17,378 bases of DNA. Source: JBOGGN01 sp050744165. GTDB lineage: Bacteria; Actinomycetota; Acidimicrobiia; Acidimicrobiales; Palsa-688. Position 1 is the stretch's first letter. Every line of letters starts with the position of its first letter. A program made the translations under genes and the position numbers. Below the pieces are notes generated by a model, which saw nothing but the letters and a program-made list of their open reading frames with translations, did no database searches and was not told the origin of the DNA. The DNA lies in NCBI GenBank assembly GCA_050744165.1, contig JBOGGN010000228.1, forward strand, positions 1 through 17,378, written 5' to 3'. This document shows positions 6,804 to 13,256 of the stretch, one piece after another.

Positions 6804-7724
6804 GTGTCGGTCGGCGCGCCATTGATCCGAGGGTCCCTCGACCGGGAGGCGCAGAGCCCCTTCGGCGCCGGCAGCTTCATCCGCCAGGTACTGGCGGAAC
6901 CGGTCATCTTCGCCCTGTACCCGCGGGCGCTGGTCATGGAGGTGGCCCACCCGAGCGTGGCCGCCGCGGTCGCCGACCACAGCCTGTTCCGGACCCAGCC
7001 GCTGCGGCGGCTGTGGGCCACGACCGACGCCGGGCTGCAGATGTTCTTTGGCCGCCAAGACGAGGCCATGGCGACCGCCGAGCACATCTACCGCCTCCAC
7101 GATCGCATCCACGGAGACGCCCCGGCCGGGCCCTACACCGCCCATGACGCCACGCTGTTGGCGTGGGTGTGGGCCACCTTGGTCGACAGCGCCGAGGTCG
7201 CCTTCACCCGCTGGGTGCGGCCGTTCGATGCCTCCGAGGCGGAGGTCTTCTACGCCGACATGGTGGCCTACGGTCGCTTCTTCGGGATCCCGGCGTCGCT
7301 GATGCCCCCCACTCGTGCCGCCTTCGCCGCCTACCTCGACGGCGTGCTGGCCGGCGATGTCATCGGGACCACCGCGACCAGCGCCCGGCTGGTGCGCGAG
7401 ATCTTGGGGTTCCAGCGCTGGTACACGCCCGCGGCCGCGGGGCGAGTGGTGCGGCTGCTCACCATTGGCACCCTCGACCCCCGCCTCGCGGAGCGCCTCG
7501 ACCTGACCCTGAGCCCCGAGGAGCGCCGTCGCTTCACCCGTGTGGACGCCGCGTTGGCGCGTAGGTACCCACGAGTCCCCGCGTGGCGCCGGCAGCTGCC
7601 CGATGCCTACCTGCAGCTACGCCGGGCCGTCGTACGCGCGCCCGCCGTGGCTCACCTCGGCCCCCGGGCGGCCGCTAGCAGCGCCACCACTTCCTCATCG
7701 GAGACCGCCGCGAAGTCTCGGTAA
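6804..7724 (+). CDS. DUF2236 (MpaB-like, oxygenase-related) protein
   Basis: This 306-residue protein matches the DUF2236/MpaB/latex-clearing-protein-like family: PVIFALYPRALVMEVAHPSVAAAVADHS (residues 33-60, His49 and His59), RLWATTDAG, HIYRLHDRIHG (94-104, His94, His99, His103), and a YTAHDATLLAWVWATLVDS block (111-129). Characterised relatives bind haem through conserved histidines and some are oxygenases, but most actinobacterial members have no known substrate. No signal peptide or clear membrane helix is visible, so it is probably cytosolic. The GTG start at 6804 gives the conserved N-terminus and lies next to a TANNNT box. The C-terminal 24 or so residues (Ala/Ser/Thr-rich) lie antisense to the end of the phosphoribosyltransferase gene. 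It is the only plus-strand gene between the two minus-strand clusters and shows no pathway link to them. Confidence 0.88.
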   Translation: MSVGAPLIRGSLDREAQSPFGAGSFIRQVLAEPVIFALYPRALVMEVAHPSVAAAVADHSLFRTQPLRRLWATTDAGLQMFFGRQDEAMATAEHIYRLHDRIHGDAPAGPYTAHDATLLAWVWATLVDSAEVAFTRWVRPFDASEAEVFYADMVAYGRFFGIPASLMPPTRAAFAAYLDGVLAGDVIGTTATSARLVREILGFQRWYTPAAAGRVVRLLTIGTLDPRLAERLDLTLSPEERRRFTRVDAALARRYPRVPAWRRQLPDAYLQLRRAVVRAPAVAHLGPRAAASSATTSSSETAAKSR

Positions 7725-8305
7725 GCGCTGCCGACAGCCCGCAAACGCGCCGGCTGGTAGGGGCATATCACCTGCTCCACCATGGTCGCCAGGAACGCCA
7801 CCGTCGAGGGGGCCCCGACCGGCACGGCGACGATCAGGCCCGCGACCCCAACCGCCCGGCACGAGGCGATGGCGGCGTGCATGGTGGAGCCGGTCGCTAA
7901 GCCGTCGTCGACCACCACGACGAGGCGCCCGGTTCGGGCGGGCGGCGCCAGGCCGCCCCGGAAGCGTCGCTGCTGCTCCGCCAGCCGCAGTTCCTCGTGG
8001 CGAGTCGCCTCGTCGACGACGCCCTGGTTGATGCCCAGTTGGGTGACGACGTCCTCGTTGAGCACCCGGACACCGCCCTCGGCGATGGCGCCCATGGCCA
8101 GCTCCTCGTGCCCCGGGACGCCGAGCTTGCGGACCGCCAAGACGTCCAGCGGGGCCCCCAACGTGGCCGCGATGGGCGCCGCCACGGGAACCCCTCCCCG
8201 AGGGAGGGCCAGCACCACACTCTCTCGGTGGGCCGCCGCGACCTCGAGCAGAGCGGCCAGGGCCCGGCCCGCCTCAGCCCGATCCTGGAAGACCCACGAC
8301 GGCAT
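7652..8305 (-). CDS. Predicted phosphoribosyltransferase (COG1926 type)
   Basis: This 217-residue protein has the PRPP-binding motif VVVVDDGLATGSTM at 129-142 and the family's N-terminal LALPRGGVPVAAPIA (32-46) and DVLAVRKLGVPGHEELAMGAI (54-74) blocks. It ends with YRDFAAVSDEEVVALL, typical of the family. These are the marks of the stand-alone phosphoribosyltransferase-like proteins often annotated only by fold; the base or substrate used is unknown, so I assign no pathway. The ATG at 8305 precedes the conserved VFQDRAEAGRALA helix and is 62 bp after spoVS, so co-transcription from recA or spoVS is possible. Only a weak GGTGG ribosome site is visible. Its last 73 bp overlap the 3' end of the convergent DUF2236 gene. 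Confidence 0.9.
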   Translation of the reverse strand: MPSWVFQDRAEAGRALAALLEVAAAHRESVVLALPRGGVPVAAPIAATLGAPLDVLAVRKLGVPGHEELAMGAIAEGGVRVLNEDVVTQLGINQGVVDEATRHEELRLAEQQRRFRGGLAPPARTGRLVVVVDDGLATGSTMHAAIASCRAVGVAGLIVAVPVGAPSTVAFLATMVEQVICPYQPARLRAVGSAYRDFAAVSDEEVVALLAAARGPR

Positions 8306-8367
8306 GCCAGGCCACCCGGCGCCGGAGCCGGAGCGGCCGGAACTCGGTCGCGCCGGCTGGCCGGACG

Positions 8368-8712
8368 CTATCCGGGGATGGGTCCCGCCGCCACGGTGAC
8401 GGCTCGCTCGGGGGCGGGCGCGCCGTGGCCGGCCGGAGTCTCGATGCGACGGGTCCGACACTCGATCAGCAGCCGGATGGCCGTGCGGCTGTGGCCGTCG
8501 ATCTCGATGTCGGCAAAGGTGGGCACGCACGTGAGGTCGCTGCCCGAGGGCGCCAGGTACCCGCGAGCAATGGCCACCGCCTTGATGGCCTGGTTGAGGG
8601 CACCGGCGCCCACCACCTGGACCTCAACCGAACCGGACTGGCGGACCACCCCGGCCATGGCGCCTGCCACCGAGTTGGGGTTGGATTTGCTCGATACCTT
8701 CAGAACTTCCAC
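8368..8712 (-). CDS. Stage V sporulation protein S family protein (SpoVS-like)
   Basis: Residues 1-86 match the small SpoVS family along their length: VEVLKVSSKSNPNSVAGAMAG, then VQVVGAGALNQAIKAVAIARGY, SGSDLTCVPTF and IEIDGHSRTAIRLL. In Bacillus, SpoVS affects sporulation and cell division, but the family (Alba-like fold) is common in non-sporulating bacteria, where its role is unknown. The start is GTG at 8712, preceded by GGGGA with eight intervening bases; it fits the family N-terminus (MEVLKVS). A 28-residue Ala/Pro-rich C-terminal extension goes beyond the usual roughly 86 residues. It lies 94 bp after recA, where many Actinobacteria have recX, and two inverted repeats separate it from recA. 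Confidence 0.93.
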   Translation of the reverse strand: MEVLKVSSKSNPNSVAGAMAGVVRQSGSVEVQVVGAGALNQAIKAVAIARGYLAPSGSDLTCVPTFADIEIDGHSRTAIRLLIECRTRRIETPAGHGAPAPERAVTVAAGPIPG

Positions 8713-8745
8713 GGTCGTATCCCCAGGGCCGGCGGAGCTCGAATA

Positions 8746-8767
8746 GAGCCACCGACGATAGTGGCTC
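8746..8767 (-). terminator. Inverted repeat between recA and spoVS (possible terminator or attenuator)
   Basis: GAGCCAC, eight bases, then GTGGCTC: a perfect 7-bp stem in the recA-spoVS gap. There is no T-tract after it, only TATTCG on the minus strand, so intrinsic termination is uncertain. An operator or RNA-processing site is equally possible. Confidence 0.4.
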
Positions 8768-8770
8768 GCA

Positions 8771-8797
8771 CTCGCCGGGGTTCGATTCAGTGGCGAG
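8771..8797 (-). terminator. Second inverted repeat directly after recA stop
   Basis: CTCGCC, 15 bases, then GGCGAG: a perfect 6-bp stem starting 9 bp after the recA stop on the minus strand. Together with the repeat at 8746-8767 it gives two consecutive hairpins in 94 bp. No U-run follows it. Confidence 0.35.
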
Positions 8798-8806
8798 GGG
8801 CGTCGT

Positions 8807-11155
8807 TCAGTCGATGGCCACGGGGTCGTTGTCACCGATCCCCTGACCGAGCGGGACATCGGCTTCCCCGATACCGACCTTCTGGCGGACCTTCTCTGAG
8901 ATCTCGATCATCATCTCGAGGTTGTCGGCGAGGAACCCCTTGGCGTTCTCCCGGCCCTGGCCCAGCTGCTCGCCGTCGTAGGTGTACCAGGCGCCCGACT
9001 TCTTGATGATCGCCAGGTCGACGGCCACGTCGAGCATCGACCCTTCGCGGCTGATCCCCTTGCCGTACATGATGTCGAACTCGCAGCTTTTGAATGGCGC
9101 CGCGCAATTCGAGACGACAACGTCGTCGGCCACGAAAGTGTGGTGGTCGGCAACTTCCACGTCGTAGACGGGTCGCCACTGCGGCGGGTGGATGACCTTG
9201 ATCTGGTCGTACCACACATCCTCGTCGAGGATCTGGGCCAAGAAGTCACTTTCGAGGGCCTCAGTCAGTCGGGTCAACCGATCTCGGCGCAGCCGGGAGT
9301 GCCCAAGCACCTGGCGAAGGCCGCCTCGGGGATCGCCGGCACCTTTGCCGATCAGGACAGCGGCCAACTGTGGCGTGACGCCCCGGCTTTGGAGGTAAGC
9401 GATGACCGGCTCGGTCTGGCTGGCCGGCAGGTAGTTGCGCTGAGATCCTCGGAGCCGGCGCAGTGCGGGATCCGCCAACTCCGCCACCAACGCCTGACCA
9501 CGGGGACCCCAAGTGGGGAGAGACGAGGCGAAGCACTCGACGTTGTCCAATCCTGAGACCCGGACCTCCCAGATCGGGAGCTTTCCGATGACCCGGCGGC
9601 CACCGATGATGCTCGGTCGACGTTGGTCAACTCGGTAGGTCCGCACCGAGCTCCCGATCCCATAGCGCAGCAGCAGCCAGTGGAGTTGGTGCGCCAGCTG
9701 CTCCGAGGTGGTCGAAAACCCGATCCGCAGGCCACCGGTCGCTTCCTTGCTGACCCAGCCGTCAGATTCGAAGATCCCGAACAGCAGGTTGCCAACGACC
9801 TCGGCCGATACGTCGGATGAGAACATCGCCGCCGGAATTCTCTTCTCGGGAGCCGTATGCCCATAGATCCCAGCCCAACGGGCCAACGCGAGCAGACCGT
9901 TCTTCTCGCCCCGACGGTGCGAAAAATAGACCTGGATCCCGTGAGCGTGGCTGTCACAGCCGAGTTCGGACGCAATGGCGGCGGCGTCGGCTTGCAGGAC
10001 ACCCTCGACGTTGGTGAACGAAACCGGCGTCTTGCCGGTCACACAACCGTCGCCGATCAGGTAACCGAGCATGCGGGCGTGCGCCGGGGATATCGGCGCG
10101 TCGGCACCAAACTCCCCGATCCGGCGCGGCCGGGCGATCCGGTCGCCAACCCGGAGCTCGCCCGCCTCCCGCCATCCGGTATCGGTCAGCACCTTGTGGT
10201 CTGGCGTCAGCCACAGGGTCGTGCCGTCTCGACGGCCCAGCCCGATCACCTCGGCCTCGCCCTGGTCGAACCGCTGGACGATGGACCCGACGTGCAGCTT
10301 GCCGAGCTTGTCGGCCGCGGCCACGGAAACGGCCTCGCCCCGCTCGACGATGTCCTCGATGCGATGGGTCAAACCGGTCGTCGGATCGAACACCGTGGTG
10401 CCCGCAGCCGCGCACTTGTTCTTCGCCACCTTCACCCGGGTGCGGTTGCCGATGACCTCGGCCCCATCCTTGATCGACTCCACCCGGCGGATGTCGAGGC
10501 GGACTGACGAGTAGAACTTGAGCGCCCGCCCACCGGGGGTCACTTCGGGTGAGCCGTAGACCACACCGATCTTCTCCCGTAGCTGGTTGATGAAGATCGC
10601 GATGGTGTTGGACTTGCTCAAGGTGCCGGTGAGTTTGCGCAGCGCCTGCGACATCAGCCGGGCCTGGAGGCCCACGTGGGTGTCGCCCATGTCGCCTTCG
10701 ATCTCGGCCCGGGGCGTCAGGGCGGCCACGGAGTCGATGACCACCACGTCGAGGGCGCCCGAGCGGATCAGCATGTCGGTGATCTCCAGCGCCTGCTCAC
10801 CGGTGTCGGGCTGGGAGATCAGCAGGTCGTCGATGTTGACCCCGATGGCGTTGGCGTACACCGGGTCCATGGCGTGCTCGGCGTCGATGTAGGCGCAGAT
10901 GCCACCGTTGCGCTGGGCCTCGGCCACCACGTGCATGGCCAGGGTGGACTTGCCCGACGACTCCGGGCCGTAAATCTCCACGATGCGTCCCCGGGGCAAG
11001 CCGCCGATACCGAGCGCCAGGTCCAGCGACAGGGCACCGGTCGAGATCGACTCGATCTGCATGTGTGTGTTCTGCCCCAGGCGCATCACCGATCCCTTGC
11101 CGAACTGCTTCTCGATCTGACCCAAGGCCAGGTCCAACGCCTTATCTCGTTCCAT
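8807..11155 (-). CDS. recA: Recombinase RecA, intein-containing precursor (782 aa; 346 aa after splicing)
   Basis: RecA is the homologous-recombination ATPase and the co-protease that triggers LexA cleavage. The N-extein (1-247) carries Walker A GPESSGKST (63-71), YIDAEHAMDP, VVVIDSVAALTPRAEIEGDMGD and FINQLREKIGV. The C-extein (last 99 residues, from Cys at codon 684) continues with CAAPFKSCEFDIMYGKGISR and ends in an acidic tail. The intein interrupts the conserved segment between VAKNK and CAAPF, the same point as in M. tuberculosis RecA. The ATG at 11155 has AGAAAGG seven bases upstream. A LexA box lies about 100 bp upstream, so SOS induction is expected. The downstream gene is a spoVS homologue, not recX. 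Joining the exteins restores a normal-length RecA with no frameshift. Confidence 0.98.
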   Translation of the reverse strand: MERDKALDLALGQIEKQFGKGSVMRLGQNTHMQIESISTGALSLDLALGIGGLPRGRIVEIYGPESSGKSTLAMHVVAEAQRNGGICAYIDAEHAMDPVYANAIGVNIDDLLISQPDTGEQALEITDMLIRSGALDVVVIDSVAALTPRAEIEGDMGDTHVGLQARLMSQALRKLTGTLSKSNTIAIFINQLREKIGVVYGSPEVTPGGRALKFYSSVRLDIRRVESIKDGAEVIGNRTRVKVAKNKCAAAGTTVFDPTTGLTHRIEDIVERGEAVSVAAADKLGKLHVGSIVQRFDQGEAEVIGLGRRDGTTLWLTPDHKVLTDTGWREAGELRVGDRIARPRRIGEFGADAPISPAHARMLGYLIGDGCVTGKTPVSFTNVEGVLQADAAAIASELGCDSHAHGIQVYFSHRRGEKNGLLALARWAGIYGHTAPEKRIPAAMFSSDVSAEVVGNLLFGIFESDGWVSKEATGGLRIGFSTTSEQLAHQLHWLLLRYGIGSSVRTYRVDQRRPSIIGGRRVIGKLPIWEVRVSGLDNVECFASSLPTWGPRGQALVAELADPALRRLRGSQRNYLPASQTEPVIAYLQSRGVTPQLAAVLIGKGAGDPRGGLRQVLGHSRLRRDRLTRLTEALESDFLAQILDEDVWYDQIKVIHPPQWRPVYDVEVADHHTFVADDVVVSNCAAPFKSCEFDIMYGKGISREGSMLDVAVDLAIIKKSGAWYTYDGEQLGQGRENAKGFLADNLEMMIEISEKVRQKVGIGEADVPLGQGIGDNDPVAID
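9107..10414 (-). mobile_element. RecA intein with LAGLIDADG homing endonuclease (436 aa)
   Basis: This in-frame protein intron closely resembles the 440-residue M. tuberculosis RecA intein. Splicing blocks: Cys1 (CAAAGTTVFDP), block B LTPDHKVLTDTGW with Thr70 and His73, block F VYDVEVADHHTFV with Asp418, and terminal Asn436 followed by Cys+1 of the C-extein. Endonuclease blocks: ARMLGYLIGDG with Asp122 and VGNLLFGIFESDG with Asp218, so both DOD aspartates are intact and homing activity is plausible. The penultimate residue is Ser435 (codon TCG) instead of the usual His seen in the Mtu intein (VVHN). Related inteins without this His can splice, often more slowly. Boundaries follow from extein continuity and are exact if splicing is canonical. 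Confidence 0.96.
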
Positions 11156-11243
11156 CGGGAGCCCTTTCTGTGGAGCTGGTGTGATCGAGAAGAACCCTAC
11201 GAAGGGGGTGTGACGGTTACAGCTGTGTAACTACAGCGACATA

Positions 11244-11249
11244 ATCCTA
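11244..11249 (-). promoter_or_regulatory. Predicted recA promoter -10 box
   Basis: TAGGAT fits TANNNT and lies within an AT-rich GGATATAGGATTAT run, just downstream of the LexA box. It would give a leader of roughly 80 bases for recA. The -35 region would overlap the LexA box; no good -35 hexamer is seen. Confidence 0.4.
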
Positions 11250-11253
11250 TATC

Positions 11254-11267
11254 CAAACATGTGTTCG
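11254..11267 (-). promoter_or_regulatory. LexA (SOS) box upstream of recA
   Basis: The minus strand reads CGAACACATGTTTG, matching the CGAAC-N4-GTTYG consensus of Gram-positive and actinobacterial LexA sites. It lies 99 bp upstream of the recA ATG and directly upstream of a predicted -10 box, a position suited to repression. It is also 48 bp from the divergent sigma factor start. Confidence 0.82.
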
Positions 11268-11301
11268 TTGTGGGATGCAATCCGTAGGGGGTACTTGTCC
11301 G

Positions 11302-11307
11302 TACCAT
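11302..11307 (+). promoter_or_regulatory. Predicted -10 box for a leaderless ECF sigma factor transcript
   Basis: TACCAT fits TANNNT and ends seven bases before the sigma factor ATG, with no ribosome-binding site between. An alternative reading is an ECF-type promoter with CAATCC at 11278-11283 and CCGTAC at 11299-11304, which would suit autoregulation. Confidence 0.38.
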
Positions 11308-11314
11308 CAAGTCG

Positions 11315-11926
11315 ATGACCCCGGGCCCCGCAGACGACGCCTTGCTTGACGGCTTCGGCGCCGGAGATCCCCATGCCGCCGCCATGTTCATCCGGCGCCA
11401 CCAGGCGAGGGTCTACGGGCTGGCCCAGTCGATCGTGGTCGATCACGTCTTGGCCGAGGACGTCGCCCAGGAGGCCTTCACCAGGGCGTGGCGCCACGCC
11501 GCCACCTACGACGCCCGGCGAGGGACGGTCCCCACCTGGCTGCTCACCATCACCCGCAACCTGGCGGTCGACGCCCTGCGGCTGCGGCGGTCGGTTCCCA
11601 TCGATCCCGCCACCTTGGCCGCCCTCGACCTCCGCGTCGCCCGGACCGACACCGAGCCGGCGCGGGCGGCCGAGCTCGCCGACCACTCGCAGCGGCTGCG
11701 CACCGCTCTGGCCGAGCTGCCGACGGGCCAGCGCCGGGCGGTCGTCCTGGCCGGCCTCTGCGGCCGCACCGCCAAGGAGGTCAGTGAGACCGAGGGCATC
11801 CCGCTCGGCACGGCCAAGACCCGGATCCGCACCGCCATGCGCAAGCTGCGACAGGTCCTGGTCGACGACGAGGAGTTGGCGGGGACGAGCGAGGACGCCA
11901 ACCTGGATGAGGTGTCCGAATGGTGA
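11315..11926 (+). CDS. ECF-type RNA polymerase sigma factor
   Basis: This 203-residue protein contains only sigma regions 2 and 4. Region 2 (about 22-92) includes VDHVLAEDVAQEAFTRAWRHAATYD and the -10 recognition segment GTVPTWLLTITRNLAVDALRLRR. Region 4 (about 128-182) includes ALAELPTGQRRAVVLAGLCGRTAKEVSETEGIPLGTAKTRIRTAMRKLR, a helix-turn-helix for the -35 element. It is close to the SigK/SigL-like ECF sigma factors paired with RskA-type anti-sigma factors, as the next gene shows. Its stop overlaps the anti-sigma start by 7 bp. It diverges from recA over 159 bp holding the LexA box. The regulon and inducing signal cannot be read from the sequence. The ATG at 11315 directly follows a TANNNT box. 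Confidence 0.95.
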   Translation: MTPGPADDALLDGFGAGDPHAAAMFIRRHQARVYGLAQSIVVDHVLAEDVAQEAFTRAWRHAATYDARRGTVPTWLLTITRNLAVDALRLRRSVPIDPATLAALDLRVARTDTEPARAAELADHSQRLRTALAELPTGQRRAVVLAGLCGRTAKEVSETEGIPLGTAKTRIRTAMRKLRQVLVDDEELAGTSEDANLDEVSEW

Positions 11927-12672
11927 TGGCCTGCGAGCAATTCCAAGGGCTCGCCCCTGACCTGGCGTTGGGCCTGTTGGCCGGCGGCGAGCGGGCGGCC
12001 GCGATCGGCCACCTCAGTGGGTGCGATTGCTGCCGCCGCCACCTCGACGGCCTGGTCAAGGTCGCCGACGAGTTACTGCTGCTGGCCCCTGAGGTCGAAC
12101 CGGACATCGGATTCGAGTCCCGGGTCATCGCCCGGTTGGCGACCGCCGCCTCGGCCGGCCCGGCCGCGAGCCCCGAGGCGGTGCCGACGCCGGAGAGCGT
12201 GCGGCCCCTCCACCGCCTCTGGCTCCGGCCGCTCATGGTGGCCGCGGCCGTTGTGGTGCTGCTGGCTGTGGCCGCCACCGCTTGGGCCGGCGGGCTGCGC
12301 CTGGGGCGGTCCCAGGGCGCCCGCGTCTCGAGCGGCGCCACCACCGGGAACCACCAGCTGGTGGCCCGAACTGCCGTCGTCTGGGCTGACCACGGCCGCT
12401 CCACTTGCCAGCTGGTGGCATTCCCGGCCAGCGGGTCACAGCCGGCCCGGCTGGTGATCCACCTCGAGGAACCAGCGGAGCCCCCGGATCTCTACAAGGT
12501 GTTCGCGGTCCCCGTCCACGGCCCGCAGATCCTGGTGGGGACGATCACCATCGCCGATTCCGAGGGCACCCTGGTTGCCGCCATCCCCGCGTCTGCAGGA
12601 CCGGTCAACGCGGTACGGGTGACAGGGGGGACGGGAACGACCAGGTACTGGGCCACGTTCGCAGCCGTCTGA
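11920..12672 (+). CDS. Anti-sigma factor, RskA-like, zinc-binding with one membrane segment
   Basis: This 250-residue protein has the layout of a group of membrane anti-sigma factors. The N-terminal cytoplasmic zinc-binding anti-sigma domain carries His31-x3-Cys35-x2-Cys38 (HLSGCDCC). A single hydrophobic helix is at about 104-125 (PLMVAAAVVVLLAVAATAWAGG), followed by an extracytoplasmic RskA-like domain with LVGTITIADSEGTLVAAIP. It should hold the upstream sigma factor inactive until a signal triggers regulated proteolysis or redox release (known for the family; not shown here). Start choice: ATG at 11920 has GAGG seven bases upstream; GTG at 11923 (GTGA overlap) and ATG at 11926 are alternatives that change only the first two residues. 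Confidence 0.93.
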   Translation: MVMACEQFQGLAPDLALGLLAGGERAAAIGHLSGCDCCRRHLDGLVKVADELLLLAPEVEPDIGFESRVIARLATAASAGPAASPEAVPTPESVRPLHRLWLRPLMVAAAVVVLLAVAATAWAGGLRLGRSQGARVSSGATTGNHQLVARTAVVWADHGRSTCQLVAFPASGSQPARLVIHLEEPAEPPDLYKVFAVPVHGPQILVGTITIADSEGTLVAAIPASAGPVNAVRVTGGTGTTRYWATFAAV

Positions 12673-12701
12673 GTATCCGGTGGGGGCGCTCCGGGGGACG
12701 A

Positions 12702-12714
12702 TCCCAGAGTGGGA
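12702..12714. terminator. Short inverted repeat between convergent genes
   Basis: TCCCA-GAG-TGGGA forms a 5-bp stem in the 50-bp gap between the anti-sigma gene and thpR, which converge. It could act in either direction but lacks a T-tract, so this is a weak call. Confidence 0.22.
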
Positions 12715-12722
12715 CGGCGACT

Positions 12723-13241
12723 TTACCCGGATGGTTTTCCGAGCGGGAAACGGGAGACCACCTCATAACGGGCCCCCTCCCGACGCAGGGTGCTCGCCAC
12801 CAGGGTGACCTCCTCGACCGCCCAGGTAGCCGAGAACGGCACGGGCGGCCGTGGACGGGGATCCACCCCCCGGCCAGCACGGGCGATGGTCAGGTGGCCC
12901 CGGAAGGGCCGGTCCCCCGCCGATTCCCCGATCGCCGCCGATCGGGCCACGACCGTCGCCGCCAGTGGGTCGAGGCCGGCGACGGGGAGGCACAGCACCG
13001 CCTGTCCGAGGCGGGTCAGGGCGGGACCGGCGACCGCCGTCACCGGCGGTTGGCTGGTCGCGGCAGCCAGGGCCTCCGCCAGCGGGGCCATCTTGGCGTC
13101 GTCCACCGCACCGAGGAACCGCAGCGTGACGTGCCACTGGGCCGCCGTGGTCCAGCGGAGTCCGGCGCGCGTTGGGCGGGGCAACGCCGCCAGCCGTTCC
13201 ACGACGTCGGGCGGGGGCCAGACAGCCACAAACAGCCGCAT
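12723..13241 (-). CDS. thpR: RNA 2',3'-cyclic phosphodiesterase (2'-5' RNA ligase family)
   Basis: This 172-residue member of the 2H phosphoesterase family begins MRLFVAVWPP and has the two diagnostic HxT motifs, His37-Val-Thr39 in WHVTLRFLG and His116-Leu-Thr118 in GHLTIARAG. The bacterial enzymes hydrolyse 2',3'-cyclic phosphate ends of RNA and can seal 2'-5' linkages in vitro; the physiological substrate is unclear. The length is normal and both catalytic histidines are intact. It is the last gene of the minus-strand cluster, 15 bp after cinA, with only a weak ribosome-binding site at its ATG, so translation may depend on coupling to cinA. Confidence 0.92.
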   Translation of the reverse strand: MRLFVAVWPPPDVVERLAALPRPTRAGLRWTTAAQWHVTLRFLGAVDDAKMAPLAEALAAATSQPPVTAVAGPALTRLGQAVLCLPVAGLDPLAATVVARSAAIGESAGDRPFRGHLTIARAGRGVDPRPRPPVPFSATWAVEEVTLVASTLRREGARYEVVSRFPLGKPSG

Positions 13242-13256
13242 GGCGTCGCGGGGCGC

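Noticed and set aside
8770..8797. GGGGTTCGATTC on the plus strand, resembling a tRNA or tmRNA T-arm
   Set aside because: The flanks do not form a 5-bp T stem, and there is no acceptor, D-arm or anticodon arm around it; it is better explained as the loop of an inverted repeat after recA.
9107..10414. Separate homing endonuclease gene inserted in recA
   Set aside because: The reading frame is continuous with both RecA halves and carries splicing blocks at both ends, so it is an intein and not a free-standing gene.
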